Shown: positions 56,804-64,000 of the stretch, one piece after another | Layout of the letters: each line of letters begins with the position of its first letter | Numbering within the stretch: the first letter of the stretch is position 1 | NCBI GenBank assembly: GCA_017432365.1 | Contig: JAFRJG010000009.1 | Location: 1-64,000 of the forward strand | Length of the DNA stretch: 64,000 bases | Source: Candidatus Saccharimonadota bacterium | GTDB lineage: Bacteria; Patescibacteriota; Saccharimonadia; Saccharimonadales; Saccharimonadaceae | Direction: 5' to 3' | Notes under the pieces: generated by a model | What the model saw: the letters and a program-made list of their open reading frames with translations, nothing else | The model's database searches: none | What the model was told of the DNA's origin: nothing | Made by a program: the position numbers and the translations under genes

Positions 56804-57022
56804 CTAAAGCTCGATGAGCTTTTTCCGCGAAGAGGCGCCGGATTTGATTTTGATTGAAGTTTTTGGGACGGCAAAGTGTTTCGAGAGAAGTTTCAGGAGT
56901 ACAGCGTTAGCCTCGCCGTCGTGGGGACGTTCACGAATAAAAGCGACGTAAGAGCCGTCCTCGAGGCGTTCGAGGCGGGGGGATTGCTTTGAGCCGGGTT
57001 TGACGAGGAGGGAGATGAGCAT
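56804..57022 (-). CDS. DUF167/YggU family protein
   Basis: A 72-aa DUF167 protein. The pattern ISLLVKPGSKQS, VAFIRERPHDGEANAVLLKL and the final KIKSGASSRKKLIEL are those of the YggU family. The biological role is not established. The start codon shares one base with the stop codon of the preceding reading frame (TAATG), which is disrupted upstream by a nonsense codon. Length is a little shorter than usual, as it ends at LIEL. It is convergent with rlmH and 5 bases from its stop. Confidence 0.9.
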   Translation of the reverse strand: MLISLLVKPGSKQSPRLERLEDGSYVAFIRERPHDGEANAVLLKLLSKHFAVPKTSIKIKSGASSRKKLIEL

Positions 57023-57474
57023 TAAAAACGTTCGGCTTCACGGGCGGCGGCGCGTTCGGCGTCGGCTTTATCGCGTTCGTAGCTATTGACCCTGGCGTTA
57101 AAATAGTCGTCGGAGGAGAAATCAGGGAGGGTTTTATTCCAAAAAATGCCGGACATCGGGATATGGGCGTAGTAAGAGAAGTTTAAGTCGGAATTGTCGA
57201 CGTTCGTGACGGAGATAACGAGAGTGAGGTATTTAGAAGAGTAGTCCCTCCAGAAACAGGAACCGTCGACGTCGAATTTACAATTATATTTTTCGTAAGA
57301 GTCGTTTATTTCAAGGGTAAAATCATCACCAGTGGCAGATTCGAGACTTTGTTCTAAAGCGGAGTCTTACGATTGGACATATGTAGTCGAAGAGGCGGAG
57401 AGACTGCCGTCCGAAGAAGGACCAGAGATAAAGATACTAAAGATGATTATTAAGAGAGTTAGAATGATGCCCAT
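57022..57474 (-). pseudogene. Exported-protein gene interrupted by an in-frame TAA
   Basis: A leaderless-type start (TAGAAT box exactly 6 bases before the ATG at 57474) opens a frame with a signal segment (MGIILTLLIIIFSIFIS) and a Ser/Thr-rich stretch. The codon at 57367-57369 is TAA. The same frame then continues with normal coding character for 114 more codons (for example YNCKFDVDGSCFWRDY and SYYAHIPMSGIFWNK) to TAA at 57022-57024, which overlaps the next start. A single nonsense change has therefore cut an exported protein of about 150 aa. Recoding or a sequencing error cannot be excluded. No family is recognised. Confidence 0.75.
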
Positions 57475-57506
57475 GGATAGATTCTATTATAAAATGTCGA
57501 AAATCA

Positions 57507-59450
57507 CTAGTGGAGTTTGGCGGAGGGGGGGAGGGAGGCGTCTTTTAGCAGGGGGGCGAGGTCGACTTCTTCGAGAGTTTCTTTTTCTAAGAGTTTTTCC
57601 GCGAGGAGGTCGAGGGTTTTTCGGTTGGCCTTTAAGACGGCTTCCGCGCGAGAGGCGGCTTCGGTCGCGAGGCTTTTTATTTCTTCATCAATCAGTTCGG
57701 CGGTTTTTTCTGAGTAGGGTTTTTCGGTCGAGATACCATAATAGCCAGTCGCGGTTTCTGGGAAGACGAGGTTCCGGGTCTTTTTTCCGAGACCTTCTTC
57801 GAGAATCATCTCTTTCGAGAGTTCGGCGACGTTTTTCAGGTCGGAGGAGGCGCCGGTTGTAATTGCTTCGGGTCCGAAAACGAGTTTTTCGGCAATCCGA
57901 CCGCCCATAGCGCGGGCGAGAATGTCTTTCAGCTCGTAGATGTTTTTATAACTACGGTCTTCAGGGGGAAGGAACCAAGTAACACCGCCAGTACGTCCGC
58001 GAGGGATAATCGTAACTTTATGGACGGGGTCAGAATCAGGGAGGACATGGCCGACGATAGCATGTCCGGCTTCATGATAGGCGGTAATTTTTCGTTCGTG
58101 GTCATTCATGACCTTTGACTTGCGTTCGGGTCCAATCGCGACGCGCTCGAAAGCCTCCGTGAGGTCGGAATTGGTAATTTCTTTATGACCGAGGCGAGCG
58201 GCGGTAATTGCGGCTTCGTTGGCGATATTGGCAAGGTCGGCGCCGGAAGAGCCGGCGGTTTTCGCAGCGAGGGCGTCGAGATTGAGAGATTTCGCGACGG
58301 GCTTTCCCTGGAAATGAACCTTGAGGATTTCGAGACGGTCTTTCCGCTCAGGGAGGACGACGTTGACGTGACGGTCGAAACGTCCGGGACGAAGAAGGGC
58401 TTTATCGAGCATATCGACGCGGTTGGTCGCAGCCATGACAATCACGCCAGTTTCGTTGTCAAAACCGTCCATTTCAACGAGGATTTGGTTCAAGGTTTGT
58501 TCGTCTTCACGACCGGCACCGCCGCGGGCGTCGCGTTTATGGGCGACAGCGTCAACTTCATCAATAAAGATAATCGAAGGGGCATTTTTCTTCGCCTTTT
58601 GGAACAGGTCACGAACGCGAGAGGCGCCAACCCCGACGAACATTTCGGCAAACTCCGAGCCGGAAATTGAGAAGAAAGGAACGTTTGCTTCTCCGGCGAC
58701 AGCACGAGCCATGAGGGTTTTTCCGGTTCCTGGGTCGCCTGCAAGAAGGACGCCACGAGGGATTTTCGCGCCGAGGGTTTCGTACTTTTTCGGATGTTTC
58801 AAGAAGTCAACAATTTCTTCTAAATCTTGTTTCGCGGCTTCGTTCCCGGCGACGTCTTTGAAGGTAACACGCTTTTTATCGGGTCCGTACAGAGTAACTT
58901 TCGCTTTCCCAAAGCCAAGGTTTTGATTGTTCATTGACTGAGCCTGGCGCATCATGTAAGAGAAGAAGAGAATGAGAGCCAAAATCGGCAGAACGACGAA
59001 AGCGATATCGAGAATAGTCCCCCAAACGTCGGTCGATTCAACATATTCAATCGTCGGATAGGTTTCGAGGCAGGCGGTTTTTTCTTGAGCGTTGGTTAAA
59101 TTGGTGCAAAAATCAACTAGCCCCTGTTCATAAAGAGTTCCGGAGGCATCTTTTCGGGATTTTTGAGTCGGATAATCCTTATCCTTGAGGGTGATTTTCA
59201 GGTCGTTTCCGGCGACAGTGATTTTTTTAATGTTCCCTTCCGGGTCGTTAGCGCGGGCGACAACATCAGAAAGCGGGACGGTCTCAAGCACGGCAGTATT
59301 TCCGGCGAGGGTATTGTACATGAACGTACAAAGGACAATTACAAGAAAGAAGAAAATCACGCTCCGGACAAGGTTCGAGGCTTTATCAAGACCGGATTTA
59401 TTAGAAGGTTTTTTAGAGAGAGGTTTCGGAGTAACGCTAGATTTAGGCAT
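57507..59450 (-). CDS. ftsH: ATP-dependent zinc metalloprotease FtsH
   Basis: A 647-aa membrane-bound AAA+ protease that degrades unfolded and regulatory membrane proteins. Two membrane segments flank the external domain (near residues 30 and 155). The AAA module has Walker [13 protein letters not shown], Walker [12 protein letters not shown] and the SRH region [16 protein letters not shown]. The protease site is HEAGH in [13 protein letters not shown]. The C-terminus is complete. The ATG lies exactly 6 bases after TAAAAT (59457-59462), without a Shine-Dalgarno site. Its start codon is 19 bases from the comEC start. Confidence 0.97.
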   Translation of the reverse strand: MPKSSVTPKPLSKKPSNKSGLDKASNLVRSVIFFFLVIVLCTFMYNTLAGNTAVLETVPLSDVVARANDPEGNIKKITVAGNDLKITLKDKDYPTQKSRKDASGTLYEQGLVDFCTNLTNAQEKTACLETYPTIEYVESTDVWGTILDIAFVVLPILALILFFSYMMRQAQSMNNQNLGFGKAKVTLYGPDKKRVTFKDVAGNEAAKQDLEEIVDFLKHPKKYETLGAKIPRGVLLAGDPGTGKTLMARAVAGEANVPFFSISGSEFAEMFVGVGASRVRDLFQKAKKNAPSIIFIDEVDAVAHKRDARGGAGREDEQTLNQILVEMDGFDNETGVIVMAATNRVDMLDKALLRPGRFDRHVNVVLPERKDRLEILKVHFQGKPVAKSLNLDALAAKTAGSSGADLANIANEAAITAARLGHKEITNSDLTEAFERVAIGPERKSKVMNDHERKITAYHEAGHAIVGHVLPDSDPVHKVTIIPRGRTGGVTWFLPPEDRSYKNIYELKDILARAMGGRIAEKLVFGPEAITTGASSDLKNVAELSKEMILEEGLGKKTRNLVFPETATGYYGISTEKPYSEKTAELIDEEIKSLATEAASRAEAVLKANRKTLDLLAEKLLEKETLEEVDLAPLLKDASLPPSAKLH

Positions 59451-59469
59451 AGGTTTATTTTAACATAGA

Positions 59470-60657
59470 ATGTATATGGTTCGGAAGTTTCTAGTCGGGT
59501 TTATGGTTGTTGGGTGTTTTAGTATGTTTTTATGGAGATTTCAGACGAAACTACCGGAGGGGTTTCGATTTACGCGGGAGGAGTTTATACAGCTGAAAGT
59601 TGTCAGGCGAGAGCGGACAGAGGAGACGAGCCGGCTGTTTCGGTTAAGAAATAGATTAACCGAGGCGGTGTTTCGAGTCATGCCGGAAGAAGAGGCGAGT
59701 CTCGGGGTTGGGTATTTACTCGGAGTGAAAGACGGGTTGAGCCAAGAAACAAAAGAGCTGTTGGCGTTAGTTGGCTTATCGCATATTGTGGTCGCGAGTG
59801 GGACACATCTGGGGATTTTAGTGGGGTTTTTCAAGAAGAGCTTTGGGAAGATTTCAAGGTTTGCGGGGTTATTATTTTCCATGGCGTTTATTATGTTGTT
59901 CGGGATGATGATTGACTGGACGCCGTCGATTACGCGAGCGGGGGTTGTAGCGACTGTTTCCCTGTTGTTGTGGTATGTCGGGGAGAGGGCGAGACCGATG
60001 AGAGTGATTTTATTTTCGATGATGGTAACACTGTTGGTAGAGCCACTATATCTATTCGACCTCGGTTGGCAGTTGTCGTTTGCGTCGTTTTTCGGGATTT
60101 TAGTTTTAGCGCCGCTGATTTTAGAGTTGTTATATGGTCCGGAGCGACCGTGGTTGCCGAAAGAAGAGCGCAAGAAAACAGAGGCGGGAGCGATTACGAA
60201 GACGGTCGTAGCGAGCGTGAGTGCGACGGTAATGGTGGCGCCAATTCTGTTGTATAATTTCGGGAGTCTGTCGCTAATTTCGGTTGTGGCGAATGTGCTG
60301 ATTTTACCAACGATGGCAGGGGTTATGGGACTGGTGTTTTTGGCGGGGGTGTTCGCGTCAGGGAGTGGAGGGCTAACGCTTGTTGGAGAGGTGTTTGGAA
60401 AAATTGCTACGTGGGTGATTGATTATCAGCTGGGGGTTATGAGATTTTGTGCAGAGCGGACGGAGTTTTTAATTCAGGGAGGGTACAGAGATTTTCGGGT
60501 GTTTCTCCTCTATGTGCCGGTTTTAGCAGGCGTTATTGTCGGGGTTTTCATCCGCGCTACAAAAAAGCGAAAAGCGACCGAAAAAATCCGGCGCGAACCG
60601 GGAAAATATCTCCGGTGGAGCCGGGACGTCAAGCGAGAGAAAGAACCCGAGACTTGA
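59470..60657 (+). CDS. comEC: ComEC/Rec2-type DNA-uptake channel, minimal form
   Basis: A 395-aa membrane protein corresponding to the Competence domain of ComEC, the inner-membrane channel for single-stranded DNA during transformation. GLSHIVVASGTHLGILVGFF, TPSITRAGVVATVSLLLW and GWQLSFASFFGILVLAP are typical. The N-terminal OB-like domain and the C-terminal metallo-beta-lactamase domain of full-length ComEC (about 750 aa) are absent. The start is either 59470 or the ATG two codons later; both overlap the divergent ftsH promoter region. Prepilin and RadA in the window fit a DNA-uptake system. A terminator follows. Confidence 0.88.
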   Translation: MYMVRKFLVGFMVVGCFSMFLWRFQTKLPEGFRFTREEFIQLKVVRRERTEETSRLFRLRNRLTEAVFRVMPEEEASLGVGYLLGVKDGLSQETKELLALVGLSHIVVASGTHLGILVGFFKKSFGKISRFAGLLFSMAFIMLFGMMIDWTPSITRAGVVATVSLLLWYVGERARPMRVILFSMMVTLLVEPLYLFDLGWQLSFASFFGILVLAPLILELLYGPERPWLPKEERKKTEAGAITKTVVASVSATVMVAPILLYNFGSLSLISVVANVLILPTMAGVMGLVFLAGVFASGSGGLTLVGEVFGKIATWVIDYQLGVMRFCAERTEFLIQGGYRDFRVFLLYVPVLAGVIVGVFIRATKKRKATEKIRREPGKYLRWSRDVKREKEPET

Positions 60658-60662
60658 CGCCA

Positions 60663-60686
60663 AAAAGCCCCGGGAGCCGGGGCTTT
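60663..60686. terminator. Bidirectional terminator between comEC and rimK
   Basis: AAAAGCCCCGG and CCGGGGCTTT form the stem. The minus strand has TTTTT after it and the plus strand has a weaker CTTTGGCTTT. Confidence 0.8.
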
Positions 60687-60701
60687 GGCTTTGATTTTTG
60701 A

Positions 60702-61610
60702 CTAGGCGCCGATACGGTCTTTACCGTTGCGTCGGGGGGCGTTATGCTCGACGTACTCGATAATTTTCGAGGCGACGTCGCGATTGGTAACTTTTTCAAT
60801 ACCGAAGCCCGGAGAGGCGTTGACTTCGAGAATGAGCGGTCCGCGTTCAGAACGCATGAGATCAACACCGGCAATATGAAGACCCATGGCTTTCGCGGCG
60901 CGGATAGCCATTTTTTTCTCGTCGTCGGTGAGTTTAACGGGAGTCCCCTCGCCGCCTTTGTGGAGGTTCGAGCGGAAGTCGTCATCAAGCGAACGGCGCT
61001 GCATCGAGGCGACAACGCGATTCCCGACGACAAAGGCGCGGATATCGGTTCCGGAAGATTCTTTGATGTATTCTTGAAGAAGAATGTTCGTACCGTCTTC
61101 ATTATAGAGGTAAAAAGCTTGGAGAGCGGACTTTGCGGCTTTCTTAGTATCGGCGAGAACGACGCCGTTGCCATGAGTACCGGTCGCAAGCTTGATGATG
61201 ACGGGGAGACCGATTTGGTCAAGGAGGTCGTCGATGTCGGCGGTGTTCCGGGAGACAAGGGTTTTCGGCATGTCAACGCCAGCTTTGGCGAGGATTTGAG
61301 CAGAGCGGAGCTTGTCGCGGGCGCGAGTAATAGCGATGGAACTCGAAGCAGTCCAAACCCCCTGCATTTCAAACTGGCGAACGATAGCACAGCCGTAGCG
61401 GGTCATATAATTCGCGATACGGGGGATAATCGCGTCGTAACCAGAGAGACGTTTTCCTTCGTAGAAGACATAAGGGGTCTTATCGTCGATAGAGAGATAA
61501 CAGTTTTTATACTTGACGACTTCAACTTCATGGCCACGGTTTTCGGCTTCGGCAACGAGGCGGGAGGTCGAGTAGTTAGCGGGTCCGTTGGAAAGAATTG
61601 CGATGCGCAT
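60702..61610 (-). CDS. rimK: RimK-family ATP-grasp ligase
   Basis: A 302-aa ATP-grasp enzyme of the RimK type, which ligates amino acids (typically glutamate) to protein or peptide carboxylates. The N-terminus is MRIAILSNGPANYSTSRL. ATP-grasp parts are GLPVIIKLATGTHGNGVVLAD, LLQEYIKESSGTDIRAFVVG, the FRSNLHKGGEGTPV motif typical of RimK, and GPLILEVNASPGFGIE near the C-terminus. In E. coli RimK acts on ribosomal protein S6. The ATG at 61610 has AAAGGCAG upstream. It is last in the tyrS/ATP-grasp/RimB-like run. The target protein here is unknown. Confidence 0.9.
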   Translation of the reverse strand: MRIAILSNGPANYSTSRLVAEAENRGHEVEVVKYKNCYLSIDDKTPYVFYEGKRLSGYDAIIPRIANYMTRYGCAIVRQFEMQGVWTASSSIAITRARDKLRSAQILAKAGVDMPKTLVSRNTADIDDLLDQIGLPVIIKLATGTHGNGVVLADTKKAAKSALQAFYLYNEDGTNILLQEYIKESSGTDIRAFVVGNRVVASMQRRSLDDDFRSNLHKGGEGTPVKLTDDEKKMAIRAAKAMGLHIAGVDLMRSERGPLILEVNASPGFGIEKVTNRDVASKIIEYVEHNAPRRNGKDRIGA

Positions 61611-61622
61611 AAACTGCCTTTC

Positions 61623-62117
61623 TTAATGATTAAAATGTTTTTGATGAAATTTATAGGGGTCAGCTTTAAGCTCGGCGTTCAAGGTCGGCGTGCGAGGGTT
61701 CGTCGGTTTTTCAACATGACGAATCGAGACGTCAACGAGGAAGTGATTAGCTAAAGTTTTTCGCCCGATAAGAATCGGAAAATGATTTTTTTCGCGCGAG
61801 GAGAGCGTGAACTGAGACTTCAAAGGTTTTCCGCCGAGGACAAAGGAGAGTTCGGTACGATAACGAATCTCCTCATGACCGGTCGAACTACGAACGACGA
61901 GCACAGAGAAGTTCTGGCGTTCGATTTTTTCTCCGGTATAAAACACTGAGTTTTTATCAAAAAGAACAAAACTCAAAGTTCCAGATTCGGAGACGTCGAG
62001 GTCGGAAACCCAGATACTCGAAGAGTCCGCGCCAGTGTCGATTTTAGCAGGGACATGGTCTATCCCTTCGATAGAGAGATATTCGGTCGAGCCAATAACA
62101 GTTAAATCTGAGTTCAC
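61623..62117 (-). CDS. RimB-like retropepsin-fold peptidase (ATP-dependent zinc protease family, PF05618)
   Basis: A 164-aa protein from the GTG at 62117. The aspartic protease-like motif AKIDTGADSSSI is near the N-terminus, followed by typical strands (RTELSFVLGGKPLKSQFTL, FPILIGRKTLANHFLVDVS). In Pseudomonas the family member RimB is encoded with RimA and RimK and removes glutamates added by RimK. An upstream TTG at 62186 would add 23 residues and overlap the ATP-grasp gene by 26 bases; the GTG aligns better with the family and has TATAAA exactly 6 bases upstream. Placed directly before rimK. Confidence 0.8.
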   Translation of the reverse strand: MNSDLTVIGSTEYLSIEGIDHVPAKIDTGADSSSIWVSDLDVSESGTLSFVLFDKNSVFYTGEKIERQNFSVLVVRSSTGHEEIRYRTELSFVLGGKPLKSQFTLSSREKNHFPILIGRKTLANHFLVDVSIRHVEKPTNPRTPTLNAELKADPYKFHQKHFNH

Positions 62118-62160
62118 GTTCTTTTTATACAATTTTCGAGCCGAAAAGTCAATGCTTAAA

Positions 62161-63120
62161 TTAGAGGGTTTCGAGATAATCGACAAACTTTTTCACACAG
62201 AGAGTGGAGCTTTCATCAGGGGCGGGATAATGAAGAGACGGGGAGCTATTAACCTCGATGACGTATTCATCAAGGAAGTCGATACCGATAACGGGGAGTT
62301 CAAAGGCGCGTGCGATTTTCTCCGAGAGGCGTTTAGTCGCGTCCGGGAGGCGGTTGGTCATATTTTCAATCGTACCGCCACAACCGACGTTACAGATAGA
62401 GATAACCTGGACTTTTTCGCCTGGTGCGGGGACGTTAGCGGTCAAATGATGTTTTTCAACATAATCAGAGGCGAGAGACTGGTCGATATAGGCCAGATTG
62501 GACTTATACGGGGCGGTACGGAGGGTTGAGTTTTCAATTTCAATCAGTTCAGGGACGGTATGGACGCCGTCGCCAGTCACCGAAGCAGGAATACGAGCGA
62601 AAGCGGCGACGAATTGATAGTCGATACAGATAACGCGGAGTTCGGGAGAGCGGGGCGAAAGCTGGGTTTGGATTAGGCGAGGCTTGACGATATCTTTAGG
62701 GAGGATATTTTCAACTGCCTCGGGAGAGGAGAGATTCATGAAGACGTCGCGACCATGAGCGCCGTCAAGAGGTTTAACAACGAGACGCGGAGCGGATTTC
62801 AAGAGACGAGAGACCTGCTCATGGCGGTCGGTCGGGTCGAGGGCGAGAAGCTCAGTTTCGGGGACAGGGGCGCCGAGAGCTTTTAAGACGCGGAAAGAAG
62901 CGAGCTTATCATCGGCGAGACAGCCGGCGAAATAACTCGTTGTCGGAGGGGTCAGAGAGTAGAGATTAAAAGTTTTCCCGTCGGGGCGCGTAACAGTTAG
63001 AAAGCTCGAGGCGCCCCGATTCAGGGTCGCAGCCTGATAACCGCGGGATTTAATTTCGTCCCGAAAAACGCGCAGGGACATCGGGAGGGCGTCGGTTGGA
63101 GTTTTGAAGAAGTCGGTCAT
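62161..63120 (-). CDS. Second ATP-grasp ligase, cyanophycin-synthetase/GshF-like
   Basis: A 319-aa ATP-grasp protein, distinct from RimK. ATP-grasp elements are RLVVKPLDGAHGRDVFM, a QTQLSPRSPELRVICID lobe with ELRV, VPELIEIENS, and PVIGIDFLDEYVIEVNSSPSL near the end. These resemble the ligase domains of cyanophycin synthetase and glutathione synthetases. The role may be to add an amino acid or peptide to a substrate that the RimB-like peptidase and RimK also act on. The ATG at 63120 is 17 bases after the tyrS stop. The substrate cannot be read from the sequence. Confidence 0.78.
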   Translation of the reverse strand: MTDFFKTPTDALPMSLRVFRDEIKSRGYQAATLNRGASSFLTVTRPDGKTFNLYSLTPPTTSYFAGCLADDKLASFRVLKALGAPVPETELLALDPTDRHEQVSRLLKSAPRLVVKPLDGAHGRDVFMNLSSPEAVENILPKDIVKPRLIQTQLSPRSPELRVICIDYQFVAAFARIPASVTGDGVHTVPELIEIENSTLRTAPYKSNLAYIDQSLASDYVEKHHLTANVPAPGEKVQVISICNVGCGGTIENMTNRLPDATKRLSEKIARAFELPVIGIDFLDEYVIEVNSSPSLHYPAPDESSTLCVKKFVDYLETL

Positions 63121-63137
63121 CAGTTTAACTTTCGGGA

Positions 63138-64000
63138 TTACTGGGAGATGAGGGCGAATTTATTTTTGCCACGTTTCAAGATACCGGAAGCGGTCGGGCG
63201 GAAGGTCTCGGAGGAGAGTTTTTCGCCGTTAAAGGAGATGGCGCCGGATTGAAGGAGTTTTCGTGCTTCAGACTTCGAGGAGACAAGGGAGGTTTTAACG
63301 AGGACGTCGAGAAGAGTTTCGGTTTCACCCCAGGAGAAGCCGCCGAAGACGGATTCAAGAGAGCGGAGGTTTTCCTCGGAGTAATCAGGGGATTTCGAGA
63401 AAAGAAAGTCGGTCGCCCAGGCAACAGTTTCCGCGATTTTCGCGCCGTGGACGACGGAGGTCGCGCCCTTTGCGAGAGCTGTTTGAGCTAGGCGGCGTTC
63501 GGGGGCGGATTGATGAGACGCGAGGAGGGCGTCGAGTTCGGGCTTTTCGAGGAGAGTATAAGTTTTCAAGAGAGATTCGACAGCGGAGTCGGGCTGGTTG
63601 AGCCAGAATTGATAAAAATCGAAGACGGACGTGAAGTTGTCAGAATCCGTAGCGGAAGGTTCAGAGGCGAGCCAGACGGCATTTCCTTCGGACTTGCCGA
63701 ACTTTTTACCAGAGACTGGGTCAATCACGAGCGGGGTTGACCAGATGTCGGCGGCGGCGTTTTCGAGACGTTTGATGAGATGAATCCCAGAGGCGCAGTT
63801 ACCGTATTGGTCGGCGCCACAGAGCTGAAGCGAGACGCCATATTTCCGGAAGAGATGAAGAAAGTCGTACCCCTGGATTAAAGTATAAGAAAACTCGGCG
63901 TAGGAGATGCCGGAGCCGTCTTTACCGATGCGGTTTTGAACGAATTGACGGTCGAGAAGCTGGGTCATGGAGAAAGATTTACCGATTTCACGGAGAAAAT
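63138..64000 (-). CDS. tyrS: Tyrosyl-tRNA synthetase (5' end beyond window)
   Basis: It charges tRNA-Tyr. The visible part starts with FLREIGKSFSMTQLLDRQFV, followed by the tyrosine-binding SYAEFSYTLIQGYDFLHL and LCGADQYGN. The class I signature is KFGKSEG (KMSKS-type). A C-terminal S4-like RNA-binding domain (ARKLLQSGAISFNGEKL) completes the protein. The N-terminal part with the HIGH-type motif is outside the window, and the methionine at 63968 is internal. The ATP-grasp gene follows 17 bases after the stop, so the four genes may be co-transcribed. Confidence 0.96.
   Translation of the reverse strand, partial: FLREIGKSFSMTQLLDRQFVQNRIGKDGSGISYAEFSYTLIQGYDFLHLFRKYGVSLQLCGADQYGNCASGIHLIKRLENAAADIWSTPLVIDPVSGKKFGKSEGNAVWLASEPSATDSDNFTSVFDFYQFWLNQPDSAVESLLKTYTLLEKPELDALLASHQSAPERRLAQTALAKGATSVVHGAKIAETVAWATDFLFSKSPDYSEENLRSLESVFGGFSWGETETLLDVLVKTSLVSSKSEARKLLQSGAISFNGEKLSSETFRPTASGILKRGKNKFALISQ

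Overview
The window is one continuous stretch of a small, gene-dense bacterial chromosome. Its gene content and style point to the Patescibacteria (candidate phyla radiation), most probably a Saccharibacteria (TM7) epibiont. The signs are short intergenic gaps, a stripped central metabolism, RNase J, a minimal ComEC channel, a VirB6-like secretion protein, prepilin, many wall or membrane-anchored secreted proteins, and no amino-acid or nucleotide biosynthesis. The standard genetic code is used: TGA is a genuine stop, for example at the ends of aguA and comEC. The phylum assignment is an inference, since no 16S gene is present.

Layout. 1-10 kb (minus strand): pgi, then a complete agmatine deiminase pathway (carbamate kinase, putrescine carbamoyltransferase, antiporter, agmatine deiminase), then gpmI, a ZIP transporter, galU and radA, in one run that links glycolysis to ATP from agmatine. 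10-15.4 kb: a CmpB-type membrane protein, RNase J with a divergent metallo-beta-lactamase gene, and nusA. 15.4-18 kb: a lower-GC foreign-looking cassette with a DUF4160/DUF2442 pair and a CBASS-like module (membrane effector, CD-NTase, AGS-C sensor domain cut off by an in-frame TGA). 18-20.2 kb: a secreted protein, a candidate small RNA, a serine recombinase and tRNA-Arg. 20.2-29.5 kb: a VTC/DUF4956/beta-helix operon, folD-murB, a 7TM protein, a methyltransferase, a queH remnant and a NifS/IscU pair. 29.5-39.1 kb: VirB6-like protein, LPXTG protein, and four secreted or membrane proteins with classical promoters. 39-47 kb: Na/Ca exchanger, prepilin, HAD phosphatase, tpiA, three tRNAs (Ser, His, Pro) and aspS. 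47-54.6 kb: ABC ATPase, DsbA-like protein, beta-propeller protein, AAA ATPase and a membrane-anchored serpin. 54.7-64 kb: murJ, rlmH, a nonsense-mutated exported-protein gene, ftsH, comEC, an ATP-grasp/RimB-like/RimK cluster and tyrS.

Regulation is unusually readable. Many first genes have a TATAAT-like box exactly 6 nt before the ATG and no Shine-Dalgarno site, so their mRNAs should be leaderless. Internal operon genes and most accessory envelope genes use Shine-Dalgarno sites, and the accessory genes often have full -35/17 bp/-10 promoters with structured leaders.

The most interesting items are the CBASS-like cassette with a split cyclase, the agmatine energy operon with a palindrome over the ptcA promoter, the anchored serpin, the ATP-grasp/retropepsin-like/RimK cassette, the antisense small RNA candidate at 19.1 kb and the leaderless promoter architecture.
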